From Pseudomonas farris (GTDB lineage Bacteria; Pseudomonadota; Gammaproteobacteria; Pseudomonadales; Pseudomonadaceae), in NCBI RefSeq assembly GCF_019145235.1, contig NZ_JAHSTV010000015.1, forward strand, positions 1 through 64,000: 64,000 nucleotides of DNA, in the 5' to 3' direction. The notes beneath the pieces are model-generated. The model worked only from the letters and a program-made list of their open reading frames with translations, did no database searches and was not told the DNA's origin. Position numbers and translations under genes: made by a program. Below are positions 53,127 to 62,762 of the stretch, one piece after another (the stretch's first letter is position 1; each line of letters opens with the position of its first letter).

Positions 53127-53142
53127 TGGAAAAAATATTCCA
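53127..53142. promoter_or_regulatory. candidate RpiR/IolR operator, with iolC promoter nearby
   Basis: TGGAAAAAATATTCCA: perfect TGGAA/TTCCA arms around six bases, followed by a further AT-rich near-symmetric stretch to about 53170. A possible sigma-70 promoter TTGATT (53167) - 18 bases - TAGTCT (53191) lies right after, so a repressor bound here would block iolC. The site lies between the divergent genes. Confidence 0.4.
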
Positions 53143-53265
53143 CGTAAAAAATATTTAGAATAATTATTGATTGTTCGGTCCCGGTCGTTTTAGTCTGCAT
53201 CCACCAAGAGTGTTCGGCGCCTTCATCGCCCCGAACGCAGGCTGATAAAAATAACAGGAGCCAGC

Positions 53266-55203
53266 ATGGGCCAGACTCGTTTTGCCAGTGGGCGTCAATT
53301 GGATCTGATTTGCCTGGGGCGCCTAGGCGTCGACCTCTATGCGCAGCAAGTCGGGGCGCGGCTGGAGGATGTGAGCAGCTTCGCCAAATACCTCGGCGGT
53401 TCGTCCGCCAACATCGCTTTCGGCACCGCTCGGCTGGGTCTGAAGTCGGCGATGCTGAGCCGGGTAGGGGACGACCACATGGGCCGCTTCCTCGTTGAAT
53501 CTCTGACCCGCGAAGGTTGCGACGTCAGCGGTATCAAGGTCGATCCGGAACGCCTGACCGCCATGGTCCTGCTGGGCCTCAAGGACCGCGAAACCTTTCC
53601 TTTGGTGTTCTACCGCGAAAACTGCGCCGACATGGCGTTGCGCGCCGAAGACATCAACGAAGCCTTTATCGCCTCCAGCAAAGCCCTGCTGATCACCGGC
53701 ACCCATTTCTCCACCGACGGCGTCTACAAGGCGAGCATCCAGGCGCTGGACTATGCCGAGAAGCACAACGTCAAACGGGTGCTGGACATCGATTATCGCC
53801 CGGTGCTCTGGGGCCTGGCCGGCAAGGCGGACGGCGAAACCCGGTTCGTCGCTGATCAGAACGTCAGCCAGCACGTGCAGAAAATTCTTTCGCGTTTCGA
53901 CCTGATCGTTGGCACTGAAGAAGAGTTTTTGATTGCCGGCGGTTCCGAGGATTTGCTCACCGCGCTGCGCAATGTTCGGCAACTGAGCGCGGCGACATTG
54001 GTGGTCAAGCTCGGCCCGCAAGGCTGCACGGTGATTCACGGGGTGATTCCGGCGCGTCTTGAAGACGGCGCGATCTATCCCGGCGTGCGCGTCGAGGTGC
54101 TGAATGTGCTGGGGGCCGGCGATGCCTTCATGTCGGGTTTCCTCGCCGGTTGGCTGGAGGATGCGAGCGACGAGCGCTGCTGCCAGTTGGCCAATGCCTG
54201 CGGCGGTCTGGTGGTGTCACGCCATGCCTGCGCCCCGGCCATGCCGACCCGCGCCGAACTCGACTATCTGTTTAACAGTCCGGTGCCGATTACCCGGCCG
54301 GACCAGGACGCCGTGTTGCAGCGCCTGCATCAGGTCAGCGTGCCGCGTAAACAGTGGAAGCAGCTGTTCATCTTCGCCTTCGATCATCGCGGGCAATTGG
54401 TGGAGCTGGCCCATAAGGGCGGGCGCGATCTGAATGCTATCGGCGAACTCAAACAACTCTTTATCAAAGCCGTGGAGCGGGTCGAAACGGATTTGCGTGA
54501 GCAGGGCGTCGAGGCTGATGTCGGCTTGTTGGCCGATCAACGCTTCGGTCAGGACTCGCTGAACGCTGCCACCGGTCGCGGCTGGTGGGTGGCACGGCCG
54601 GTGGAAGTGCAGGGCTCGCGGCCATTGGCGTTCGAACACGGTCGTTCGATTGGCAGCAACCTGATTGCCTGGCCTCAAGAACAAATCATCAAATGCCTGG
54701 TGCAATTCCACCCCGACGACGAGCCGTTGCTGCGTCTGGAGCAGGAAGCACAGATCAAGGGTTTGTATCAGGCCTCCCAGGTCAGCGGTCATGAACTGCT
54801 GCTGGAAATCATTCCGCCCAAGGATCATCCGTCGACGCATCCGGACGTGTTGTATCGCGCGCTGAAACGCCTTTACAACCTGGGCATCTACCCGGCCTGG
54901 TGGAAGATCGAAGCGCAAAGCGCCGAGGAATGGAAACAGCTCGACCAACTGATTCAAGAACGCGATCCGTATTGCCGTGGCGTGGTGCTGCTGGGCCTGA
55001 ACGCCCCGGCGGCGGCGCTGGCCGAAGGGTTTCAGCAGGCCAGCCAGAGCCAGACCTGCCGAGGTTTTGCCGTAGGCCGGACGATTTTCCAGGAACCGAG
55101 CCGCGCGTGGATGGCCGGTGAAATCGACGACGAAACGCTGATCCGCCAGGTGCAGGGCACGTTCGTCGAATTGATCGACGCCTGGCGCACAGCCCGGGCC
55201 TGA
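53266..55203 (+). CDS. iolC: 5-dehydro-2-deoxygluconokinase fused to DUF2090 (aldolase-like)
   Basis: 645 residues in two parts. The first (about 1-330) is a PfkB-type kinase: SFAKYLGGSSANIAFGTARL and GAGDAFMSGFLAGWLEDASD (anion hole and catalytic Asp). It phosphorylates 5-dehydro-2-deoxygluconate. The second (about 345-640) is a DUF2090 domain (FIFAFDHRGQLVELAHKGG, LLEIIPPKDHPS, GRTIFQEPSRAWMAGEIDD), TIM-barrel aldolase-like, which in this fusion probably cleaves the product to dihydroxyacetone phosphate and malonate semialdehyde, doing the job of IolJ. CAGGAG precedes the ATG. First gene of the operon. Confidence 0.93.
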   Translation: MGQTRFASGRQLDLICLGRLGVDLYAQQVGARLEDVSSFAKYLGGSSANIAFGTARLGLKSAMLSRVGDDHMGRFLVESLTREGCDVSGIKVDPERLTAMVLLGLKDRETFPLVFYRENCADMALRAEDINEAFIASSKALLITGTHFSTDGVYKASIQALDYAEKHNVKRVLDIDYRPVLWGLAGKADGETRFVADQNVSQHVQKILSRFDLIVGTEEEFLIAGGSEDLLTALRNVRQLSAATLVVKLGPQGCTVIHGVIPARLEDGAIYPGVRVEVLNVLGAGDAFMSGFLAGWLEDASDERCCQLANACGGLVVSRHACAPAMPTRAELDYLFNSPVPITRPDQDAVLQRLHQVSVPRKQWKQLFIFAFDHRGQLVELAHKGGRDLNAIGELKQLFIKAVERVETDLREQGVEADVGLLADQRFGQDSLNAATGRGWWVARPVEVQGSRPLAFEHGRSIGSNLIAWPQEQIIKCLVQFHPDDEPLLRLEQEAQIKGLYQASQVSGHELLLEIIPPKDHPSTHPDVLYRALKRLYNLGIYPAWWKIEAQSAEEWKQLDQLIQERDPYCRGVVLLGLNAPAAALAEGFQQASQSQTCRGFAVGRTIFQEPSRAWMAGEIDDETLIRQVQGTFVELIDAWRTARA

Positions 55204-55222
55204 TGAGTTAACGCAACTCCAA

Positions 55223-55327
55223 TGTGGGAGCGGCGGTGCGACGATTCGACTTGCTCGCGAAGACGGCGGCACATTCAACATCGATGTCGCCTGATACACC
55301 GCTTTCGCGAGCAAGCCCGCTCCCACA
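55223..55327. repeat. REPIN with hybrid arms
   Basis: The right arm is canonical; the left arm is GTGGGAGCGG then CGGTGCGACGATTCGA and TTGCTCGCGAA, i.e. a 16-base insertion in the loop compared with the usual arm. Lies between iolC and iolE. Confidence 0.9.
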
Positions 55328-55379
55328 TGGGTTCAGCGTCGTTCTTACTGATTTGTGTAAAACAATAAAAGGTGCAGCC

Positions 55380-56273
55380 ATGCCCGCTATCCGAATTGGC
55401 ATCAACCCGATCTCCTGGAGCAACGACGACTTGCCGTCCCTCGGTGGCGAGACGCCGTTGAGCACCGCCCTCAGCGAAGGCAAGGAAATCGGCTACGAAG
55501 GCTTCGAACTCAACGGTAAATTCCCCAAGGATGCCAAAGGCGTCGGTGACGTGCTGCGGCCTTACGATCTGGCGCTGGTCTCCGGCTGGTATTCCAGCCG
55601 TCTGGCCCGCCGTTCCGTGGCCGAGGAAATCGACGCCATCGCCAGCCATGTCGAGCTGCTGGCAAAGAACGGCGCCAAGGTGCTGGTCTATGGCGAAGTC
55701 GCTGACTCGATTCAAGGCCAGCGCATTCCGCTGGTCGAGCGCCCACGTTTCCATACCGAGCAGGCGTGGCAGGAATACGCCGACAAACTCACCGAACTGG
55801 CGCGCTTCACCCTGTCCCAGGGCGTGCGCCTGGCGTATCACCACCACATGGGCGCCTACGTCGAATCCCCGGCGGACATCGACAAACTGATGGCATTGAC
55901 CGGCAGTGAAGTCGGCCTGCTGTTCGATTCGGGCCACTGCTACATGGGCGGCGGTGAACCCTTGCAGGTGCTGCGCAAACACATCGAGCGCATCTGCCAC
56001 GTGCATTTCAAGGACGTGCGCAAACCGGTGGTGCAACTGGCGCGCAACAACCTGTGGAGCTTCCCGGACTGCATCATCAACGGCACGTTCACCGTGCCCG
56101 GCGATGGCGACATCGACTTCGGCGCCTTGCTCGACGTCCTGCTGGGCGCCGATTACCACGGCTGGTTGGTGGTCGAGGCCGAGCAGGATCCAGCGGTGGC
56201 ACCAAGTTACGTCTACGCCAAAAAAGGCTATGACACCTTACGTGCACTACTCAACGAGAGGACCGCGCGATGA
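55380..56273 (+). CDS. iolE: myo-inosose-2 dehydratase
   Basis: 297 residues, TIM barrel of the sugar-phosphate isomerase/epimerase type. IGINPISWSNDDLPSLGGET is the IolE signature start, HHMGAYVESPADIDKLM and LLFDSGHCYMGGGEPLQVLR carry metal-site residues, and FGALLDVLLGADYHGWLVVE the C-terminal Glu. It dehydrates 2-keto-myo-inositol to the dione. The start at 55380 has AAAGGTG upstream; the upstream frame crosses the REPIN and is rejected. The stop overlaps iolB by 4 bases. Confidence 0.95.
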   Translation: MPAIRIGINPISWSNDDLPSLGGETPLSTALSEGKEIGYEGFELNGKFPKDAKGVGDVLRPYDLALVSGWYSSRLARRSVAEEIDAIASHVELLAKNGAKVLVYGEVADSIQGQRIPLVERPRFHTEQAWQEYADKLTELARFTLSQGVRLAYHHHMGAYVESPADIDKLMALTGSEVGLLFDSGHCYMGGGEPLQVLRKHIERICHVHFKDVRKPVVQLARNNLWSFPDCIINGTFTVPGDGDIDFGALLDVLLGADYHGWLVVEAEQDPAVAPSYVYAKKGYDTLRALLNERTAR

Positions 56274-57079
56274 GCCTGTTGGTCAAAAGCAATGCACGCG
56301 GGCGAACCATGGTCGAGTTGGGGCAAGGGGAGCTGGAATACGTCGGTTTCGCTGCTTACCGCCTGAGCCTCGGCGAAACCCTGCCAGTCAACGCTGGTGA
56401 CAAGGAACTGTGCCTGGTGCTGCTCAGCGGCCGGGTCAGCATCAAGGGTGAAGCGCCGGGGCAGGGCGCGTTCGACTGGGACAATATCGGCGATCGCCAA
56501 TCGGTATTCGAAGACAAATCCCCGTTCGCGGCGTATTTGCCGCCCGGCAGCCAGGCGCAGGTGGTGGCGTTGAGCGATGTGCAAATCGCTGTCTGCGCCG
56601 CGCCCGGTTCGACCGCCGAAAACCTCGGTCCACGGCTGATCAAACCCGACAGCATGAAACGCAGCGTGCGCGGCAAGGGCGCCAACACCCGCTATGTCTG
56701 CGACATTCTGCCAGACACCGAGCCAGCCCATTCGCTGCTGGTGGTGGAAGTGCGCACACCGTCCGGGCACTCGTCGAGCTACCCGCCGCACAAGCACGAC
56801 ACCGACGATCTGCCGCATCAGAGCTTTCTCGAAGAAACCTATTACCACCAGATCAACCCGCCCCAGGGCTTCGTGTTCCAGCGGGTCTACACCGACGACC
56901 GCAGCATCGACCAGGCCATGGCCGTGGAAAACAGCGACCTGGTGGTCGTGCCCAAGGGCTATCACCCGGTCAGCGTGCCCTACGGCTACGAGTCGTATTA
57001 CCTGAACGTGATGGCCGGACCGAAACGCGTCTGGCAGTTCCATAACGATCCGCAGCACAGTTGGTTGCTGGATCTCTGA
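56270..57079 (+). CDS. iolB: 5-deoxy-glucuronate isomerase
   Basis: 269 residues, double cupin. HSLLVVEVRTPSGHSSSYPP and HKHDTDDLPHQSFLEETYYH carry the His/Glu metal ligands of the C-terminal cupin, and YHPVSVPYGYESYYLNVMAG the usual end. It isomerises 5-deoxy-glucuronate to 5-dehydro-2-deoxygluconate. Its ATG overlaps the iolE stop (ATGA), so translation is coupled. Confidence 0.95.
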   Translation: MSLLVKSNARGRTMVELGQGELEYVGFAAYRLSLGETLPVNAGDKELCLVLLSGRVSIKGEAPGQGAFDWDNIGDRQSVFEDKSPFAAYLPPGSQAQVVALSDVQIAVCAAPGSTAENLGPRLIKPDSMKRSVRGKGANTRYVCDILPDTEPAHSLLVVEVRTPSGHSSSYPPHKHDTDDLPHQSFLEETYYHQINPPQGFVFQRVYTDDRSIDQAMAVENSDLVVVPKGYHPVSVPYGYESYYLNVMAGPKRVWQFHNDPQHSWLLDL

Positions 57080-57109
57080 ATTTAAACATTCGAACGGAGA
57101 ACAAGAACA

Positions 57110-58612
57110 ATGAGTGACGCCCCGGTAATAGGTCATTACATCGACGGTCAGGTGCAGGACAGCGGCAGCGAGCGGTTCAGCAATGTCTTCAACCCGGCCA
57201 CCGGCAGCGTTCAGGCGCGAGTCGGGCTGGCCAGTCAGAAGACCATAGATGAAGCCGTCGCCTCGGCTTTGAAGGCGTTCCCGGCGTGGTCCGAGCAATC
57301 GTCCCTGCGCCGTTCGCGGGTGATGTTCAAGTTCAAGGAACTGCTCGACCGCCATCACAACGAACTGGCGGAAATCATCAGCCGCGAACACGGCAAGGTG
57401 TTCTCGGACGCCAAGGGCGAAGTGACGCGCGGCATCGAAATTGTCGAGTACGCCTGCGGTGCGCCGAACCTGCTGAAAACCGAGTTCAGCGACAACATTG
57501 GCGGTGGCATTGACAACTGGAACCTGCGCCAGCCGTTGGGCGTTTGTGCCGGCGTAACCCCGTTCAACTTCCCGGTGATGGTGCCGCTGTGGATGATCCC
57601 GATCGCGCTGGTCACCGGTAACTGCTTCATCCTCAAACCGTCCGAGCGCGACCCGTCGGCCAGTTTGCTGATGGCGAAATTATTGACCGAAGCCGGGTTG
57701 CCGGACGGTGTGTTCAACGTGGTTCAGGGTGACAAGACCGCGGTCGACGCCTTGCTGCAACACCCGGACATCGAGGCGATTTCCTTTGTCGGTTCGACGC
57801 CGATTGCCGAGTACATCCACCAGCAAGCGACTTCGCGCGGCAAACGCGTACAGGCGCTGGGCGGGGCGAAGAACCACATGATCGTCATGCCCGATGCCGA
57901 TCTGGATCAAGCGGCAGATGCATTGATCGGCGCCGCTTACGGCTCGGCCGGTGAGCGCTGCATGGCGATTTCGATTGCCGTGGCGGTTGGTGATGTCGGC
58001 GACCAGTTGATTGCCAAACTGCTGCCGCGCATCGATCAACTGAAAGTCGGCAATGGCATGCAGGGCGACAGCGACATGGGGCCGCTGGTGACCGCCGAGC
58101 ACAAAGCCAAGGTCGAGGGCTTTATCGGCGAAGGCGTGGCCCAGGGCGCGCAGCTGATTGTCGACGGGCGCAACTTCAAGGTGCCGGGCGCCGAGAACGG
58201 TTTCTTCGTCGGCGCGACGCTGTTCGATAACGTCACGACCGAGATGAGCATCTACCAGCAAGAGATCTTCGGCCCGGTGCTGGGCATCGTGCGCGTGCCG
58301 GATTTCGCCAGCGCCGTGGCGCTGATCAACGCCCATGAGTTCGGCAACGGCGTGTCGTGTTTCACCAGCGACGGCGGCATCGCCCGCTCGTTTGCCCGCA
58401 ACATCAAGGTCGGCATGGTTGGCATCAACGTACCGATCCCGGTACCGATGGCCTGGCATTCGTTTGGCGGCTGGAAGCGCTCGTTGTTCGGTGATCATCA
58501 CGCGTACGGCGAAGAAGGCATCCGCTTCTACAGCCGCTATAAAAGCGTGATGCAGCGCTGGCCCGACAGCATCGCCAAGGGCCCTGAATTCAGCATGCCG
58601 ACAGCCAAATAA
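57110..58612 (+). CDS. iolA: methylmalonate/malonate-semialdehyde dehydrogenase (CoA-acylating)
   Basis: 500 residues, ALDH superfamily. GVCAGVTPFNFPVMVPLWMI, FVGSTPIAEYIHQQATSRGK and the catalytic Cys in YGSAGERCMAISIAV are the MmsA/IolA marks; unlike usual ALDHs there is no active-site Glu in the LELGG position (here QALGGAKNHMIVM), as expected for CoA-acylating enzymes. It turns malonate semialdehyde into acetyl-CoA and CO2. CGGAG precedes the ATG. It could also serve valine breakdown (mmsA), but the context is inositol. Confidence 0.93.
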   Translation: MSDAPVIGHYIDGQVQDSGSERFSNVFNPATGSVQARVGLASQKTIDEAVASALKAFPAWSEQSSLRRSRVMFKFKELLDRHHNELAEIISREHGKVFSDAKGEVTRGIEIVEYACGAPNLLKTEFSDNIGGGIDNWNLRQPLGVCAGVTPFNFPVMVPLWMIPIALVTGNCFILKPSERDPSASLLMAKLLTEAGLPDGVFNVVQGDKTAVDALLQHPDIEAISFVGSTPIAEYIHQQATSRGKRVQALGGAKNHMIVMPDADLDQAADALIGAAYGSAGERCMAISIAVAVGDVGDQLIAKLLPRIDQLKVGNGMQGDSDMGPLVTAEHKAKVEGFIGEGVAQGAQLIVDGRNFKVPGAENGFFVGATLFDNVTTEMSIYQQEIFGPVLGIVRVPDFASAVALINAHEFGNGVSCFTSDGGIARSFARNIKVGMVGINVPIPVPMAWHSFGGWKRSLFGDHHAYGEEGIRFYSRYKSVMQRWPDSIAKGPEFSMPTAK

Positions 58613-58638
58613 TTCACTTGTGCGGAGAACAACAAAAA

Positions 58639-59460
58639 ATGAGCAAACCCCTGCGTTTCGCCCTGAACCGTATGGTCGCCCCACGTTTGTCCCTGCCCGC
58701 GTTCATCGAGTTGGCGGTGACGCTCAAGGCCGACGCCATCGAGATCCGCAACGACCTCAAGGGCGTCGAGATCGAGGACGGTACCGCGCCCGAACACGTG
58801 CGTGAGTTGTGCGCGGCCAAAGGCATCACCGTGCTGTCGATCAACGCGCTGTATCCGTTCGATGTCTGGAATGACGAGCGCCGTGCACACGCCCTGAAGC
58901 TCGCCGCTTATGCCCGTGATTGTGGCGCGCAGGGTTTGGTGATGTGCCCGTTGAACGACCGCGCCGATCCACGAACCGAAGCGCAGCGTGCTTCCGGGCT
59001 GCGCACGGCGTTGAGTGAACTGGCGCCGATCCTGCGGGATCACGGCATCCTTGGTTTCATCGAGCCGCTGGGTTTCGAAGAATGCTCGCTGCGGCGCAAA
59101 CGCACCGCGGTCGACGCGATCAAGGCCATCGGTGGGCTGGATGTGTTCCGTCTGGTGCATGACACCTTTCACCATCACCTGGCCAGCGAACATGAATTCT
59201 TCCCCGAGCTGACCGGGCTGGTGCACATCTCCGGCGTCGAAGATGCCGAGGCACCGCTGGCGACCATCCGCGACGGCCATCGGGTGCTGGTGGGCGAGGG
59301 CGACATCCTCGGCAACGCGGTGCAGATCGAAACCTTGCTCGCTACCGGCTACAGCGGCTACCTGTCGTTCGAACCGTTCGCCGACAGCGTCCATGGCCTG
59401 GCGGATATCCAGACGGCGATTGGCGCGAGCATGGAACACCTGCAGAAATCCCTGGCCTGA
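58639..59460 (+). CDS. iolI: sugar phosphate isomerase/epimerase, IolI-like
   Basis: 273 residues, TIM barrel. Strand-end acids: DAIEIRNDLKGVEIED, GFIEPLGFEECSLRRKRTAV, RLVHDTFHHHLASEHEFFPE, HISGVED and GEGDI, which give the metal site of IolI (2-keto-myo-inositol isomerase). It probably interconverts inosose isomers so that inositol variants enter the route. The ATG has CGGAGA about 11 bases upstream. Placed between iolA and iolD. Confidence 0.85.
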   Translation: MSKPLRFALNRMVAPRLSLPAFIELAVTLKADAIEIRNDLKGVEIEDGTAPEHVRELCAAKGITVLSINALYPFDVWNDERRAHALKLAAYARDCGAQGLVMCPLNDRADPRTEAQRASGLRTALSELAPILRDHGILGFIEPLGFEECSLRRKRTAVDAIKAIGGLDVFRLVHDTFHHHLASEHEFFPELTGLVHISGVEDAEAPLATIRDGHRVLVGEGDILGNAVQIETLLATGYSGYLSFEPFADSVHGLADIQTAIGASMEHLQKSLA

Positions 59461-59488
59461 CACTGCTTTTGAACTGATGGAGATCAAC

Positions 59489-59593
59489 TGTGGGAGCGGG
59501 CTTGCTCGCGAAAGCGGTGTGTCAGGCGGCTTCAATGTTGAATGTGCCGCCGTCTTCGCGAGCAAGTCGGATCGCCGCACCGCCGCTCCCACA
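59489..59593. repeat. REPIN with hybrid arms (mirror of the 55223 copy)
   Basis: The left arm is canonical; the right arm reads GCGAGCAAGTCGGATCGCCG then CACCGCCGCTCCCAC, the same 16-base longer variant in opposite orientation. Lies between iolI and iolD. Confidence 0.9.
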
Positions 59594-59627
59594 TTGATCG
59601 GATTTGCATTCACAAAAAGGTGCAAGC

Positions 59628-61559
59628 ATGACCACAACAAGACTGACCATGGCCCAGGCCCTGGTGAAATTCCTCGATAACCAGTACATCGAGGTCGATG
59701 GGGTTCAGAGCAAATTCGTCGCCGGGATCTTTACCATTTTCGGCCACGGTAATGTGCTGGGTCTGGGGCAAGCCCTCGAGCAGGACAGCGGCGACCTGAT
59801 CGTCCATCAGGGCCGCAACGAGCAAGGCATGGCCCACGCCGCCATCGGTTTCGCGAAGCAACACTTGCGGCGCAAGATCTACGCCTGCTCTTCATCGGTG
59901 GGCCCGGGTGCGGCGAACATGCTGACCGCTGCCGCGACGGCCACCGCCAACCGTATTCCCTTGCTGCTGTTGCCCGGCGACGTGTATGCGTGCCGCCAAC
60001 CGGACCCGGTGCTGCAACAGATCGAGCAGTTCCACGACCTGAGCATCAGCACCAACGATGCGTTCAAGGCCGTGAGCAAATACTGGGACCGGATCAATCG
60101 TCCCGAGCAACTGATGACCGCGGCGATCCACGCCATGCGCGTGCTCACCGACCCCGCCGAAACCGGTGCGGTGACCCTGGCCTTGCCGCAAGACGTGCAG
60201 GCCGAGGCTTACGACTATCCCGATTACTTCCTGCAAAAACGCGTGCACCGCATCGAGCGCCGCCCGGCCACCGAAGCGATGCTCGGTGATGCTGTGGCCC
60301 TGTTCAAAGACAAGCGCAAGCCGCTGATCATCTGCGGCGGTGGGGTCAAATACTCGGGCGCCAATGCAGCGTTACAGGCGTTTGCCGAGCGCTTCGATAT
60401 TCCCTTCGCCGAAACCCAGGCCGGCAAAAGCGCGGTGGTGTCCAGCCATCCGCTGAACGTCGGCGGGATCGGCGAAACCGGTTGCCTGGCGGCGAATCTG
60501 TTGGCCAAGGATGCTGATTTGATTATCGGTGTCGGCACTCGCTACAGCGATTTCACCACCGCGTCGAAGTCCTTGTTCAAGCACCCGGAGGTGCAATTTC
60601 TCAACCTCAATATCAGCCCCTGCGATGCACTGAAACTCGATGGCGTGCAGCTGCTGGCGGACGCCAAAACCGGTTTGAACGCCTTGGCCGATCTGTTGGG
60701 CGACTATCGCTCCAGCTGGGGCGATCAAACCCGCCAAGCCAAGGCGCAGCTGGATGAGGAAGTGGATCGCATCTATCAGGTTGAATACCAGGCGAAGGAT
60801 TTCGTCCCGGAAATCAACGACCACATGGACCCGGCGGTGCTCCGCGAATTCATCGAGCTGACCGGTTCCTGCCTGACCCAGAGCCGGGTGCTCGGTGTGC
60901 TCAATGAAACCCTGGCCGATGACGCCGTGATCGTCGCCGCCGCCGGCAGTTTGCCCGGTGACTTGCAGCGCAGCTGGCGCAGCAAGGGCGTGAACACTTA
61001 CCACGTCGAGTACGGTTATTCCTGCATGGGTTACGAGGTGAACGCCGCACTGGGCGTGAAGCTCGCCGAGCCTGAGCGCGAGGTCTACGCACTGGTGGGC
61101 GACGGCTCCTACATGATGCTGCACTCGGAACTGGCAACCTCGATCCAGGAGCGACGCAAGATCAACGTGGTGCTGCTGGACAACATGACCTTCGGTTGCA
61201 TCAACAACCTGCAAATGGAACACGGCATGGACAGTTTCGGCACCGAGTTCCGTTTCCGTAACCCGGAAACCGGCAAGCTCGATGGCGGCTTCGTGCCGGT
61301 GGACTTCGCCATGAGCGCGGCGGCTTATGGCTGCAAGACTTACAAAGTGAACACCGTTGAAGAGTTGCAAGCTGCATTGGCGGACGCGCGGCTGCAGACG
61401 GTGTCGACGCTGATCGATATCAAGGTTTTGCCCAAGACGATGATTCACAAATACCTGTCGTGGTGGCGGGTCGGCGTGGCGCAAGTCTCCACCAGCGTCC
61501 GCACCGACGCGGTGGCCAAGACCCTCAACGAACGACTGGCCAAGGCCCGTCAATACTGA
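59628..61559 (+). CDS. iolD: 3D-(3,5/4)-trihydroxycyclohexane-1,2-dione hydrolase
   Basis: 643 residues, thiamine-diphosphate enzyme of the acetolactate-synthase fold. GNVLGLGQALEQDSGDLIVH carries the Pyr domain start, QGRNEQGMAHAAIGFAKQH the catalytic Glu, and ALVGDGSYMMLHSELATSIQ with NMTFGCINN the ThDP/Mg site (GDG...N). It opens the ring to 5-deoxy-glucuronate. AAGGTG lies 6 bases before ATG 59628. Confidence 0.95.
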   Translation: MTTTRLTMAQALVKFLDNQYIEVDGVQSKFVAGIFTIFGHGNVLGLGQALEQDSGDLIVHQGRNEQGMAHAAIGFAKQHLRRKIYACSSSVGPGAANMLTAAATATANRIPLLLLPGDVYACRQPDPVLQQIEQFHDLSISTNDAFKAVSKYWDRINRPEQLMTAAIHAMRVLTDPAETGAVTLALPQDVQAEAYDYPDYFLQKRVHRIERRPATEAMLGDAVALFKDKRKPLIICGGGVKYSGANAALQAFAERFDIPFAETQAGKSAVVSSHPLNVGGIGETGCLAANLLAKDADLIIGVGTRYSDFTTASKSLFKHPEVQFLNLNISPCDALKLDGVQLLADAKTGLNALADLLGDYRSSWGDQTRQAKAQLDEEVDRIYQVEYQAKDFVPEINDHMDPAVLREFIELTGSCLTQSRVLGVLNETLADDAVIVAAAGSLPGDLQRSWRSKGVNTYHVEYGYSCMGYEVNAALGVKLAEPEREVYALVGDGSYMMLHSELATSIQERRKINVVLLDNMTFGCINNLQMEHGMDSFGTEFRFRNPETGKLDGGFVPVDFAMSAAAYGCKTYKVNTVEELQAALADARLQTVSTLIDIKVLPKTMIHKYLSWWRVGVAQVSTSVRTDAVAKTLNERLAKARQY

Positions 61560-61590
61560 TTGCCCTGAACGAACCCACAGGAGTGTTTAT

Positions 61591-62616
61591 ATGTCTTTGC
61601 TTTCCAATTCGTTGCGGATCGGCGTTATCGGCACCGGGGCCATCGGCCAGGATCACATCCGTCGTTGCAGCCAGACCTTGCTCAATAGCCAGGTCGTCGC
61701 GGTTACCGACATCAATTTGCAGCAAGCGGCCAAGGTCGTTTCCGATCTGAAACTGACTGCCGAGGTCTATCCTGACGGTCATGCGCTGATCAAGGCACCG
61801 GAAGTCGACGCGATCCTCGTGACCTCCTGGGGCCCGAGCCACGAAGAATTTGTGCTGGCGGCGATTGCCGCCGGCAAACCGGTGTTTTGCGAGAAGCCGC
61901 TGGCGGTCACCGCCGAAGGCTGCCGCAAGATCGTCGAGGCCGAAGTGGCCCACGGCAAACGGCTGGTGCAGGTCGGTTTCATGCGTCCGTACGATGAAGG
62001 GTATCGGGCGTTGAAAGCCGTGATCGACAGCGGCCAGATCGGCGAACCGTTGATGCTGCATTGCGCCCACCGCAACCCGACCGTGGGCGAAAACTACAAG
62101 ACCGACATGGCGATCACCGACACGCTGATCCATGAACTGGACGTGTTGCGCTGGTTGCTCGACGACGATTATGTGTCGGTGCAAGTGGTGTTCCCGCGCA
62201 AGACCAGCAAGGCCCACGCCCATTTGAAAGACCCGCAGATCGTGCTGCTGGAAACCGCCAAGGGCACGCGCATCGATGTGGAAGTGTTCGTCAACTGCCA
62301 GTACGGCTACGACATCCAGTGCGAAGTGGTGGGGGAGACCGGCATCGCCAAACTGCCGGAACCGTCGCAGGTTCAATTGCGCAGCGGGGCGAAGCTGTCC
62401 AATGCGATTCTGATGGACTGGAAGGACCGCTTCATCGCCGCGTATGACGTCGAGTTGCAGGCGTTCATCGATGGCGTACGGGCCGGGAAGGTGGGCGGGC
62501 CGTCGGCGTGGGATGGTTTCGCGGCCGCCGTGGCTGCGGATGCATGCGTCGAGGCGCAGAACAGCGGCCAGATCGTCAAAGTCAGCCTGCCAGACCGCCC
62601 CCGCTTCTACGGCTAA
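61591..62616 (+). CDS. iolG: inositol 2-dehydrogenase, Gfo/Idh/MocA family
   Basis: 341 residues. NAD-binding GVIGTGAIGQDHIRR, substrate lysine in KPVFCEKPLAVTAEG (EKP), and catalytic Asp/His region DTLIHELDVLRWLLDD. It oxidises myo-inositol to 2-keto-myo-inositol, the first step. ACAGGAG lies upstream of the ATG. The cluster places it late, after iolD. Confidence 0.93.
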   Translation: MSLLSNSLRIGVIGTGAIGQDHIRRCSQTLLNSQVVAVTDINLQQAAKVVSDLKLTAEVYPDGHALIKAPEVDAILVTSWGPSHEEFVLAAIAAGKPVFCEKPLAVTAEGCRKIVEAEVAHGKRLVQVGFMRPYDEGYRALKAVIDSGQIGEPLMLHCAHRNPTVGENYKTDMAITDTLIHELDVLRWLLDDDYVSVQVVFPRKTSKAHAHLKDPQIVLLETAKGTRIDVEVFVNCQYGYDIQCEVVGETGIAKLPEPSQVQLRSGAKLSNAILMDWKDRFIAAYDVELQAFIDGVRAGKVGGPSAWDGFAAAVAADACVEAQNSGQIVKVSLPDRPRFYG

Positions 62617-62628
62617 CTACAAATCCAA

Positions 62629-62718
62629 TGTGGGAGCGGGCTTGCTCGCGAAGGCGGAGTGTCAGACAACATCCTTGTCGACTGAAAGACCGCTTTCGCG
62701 AGCAAGCCCGCTCACACA
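62629..62718. repeat. REPIN (inverted REP pair)
   Basis: Canonical left arm; right arm has one change (CCCGCTCACAC). Spacer AGTGTCAGACAACATCCTTG. Between iolG and iolH. Confidence 0.9.
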
Positions 62719-62762
62719 GGGTTGGTGTCTGGGTTCAGACCCTGGTTAAGGAGAACAAAAAA

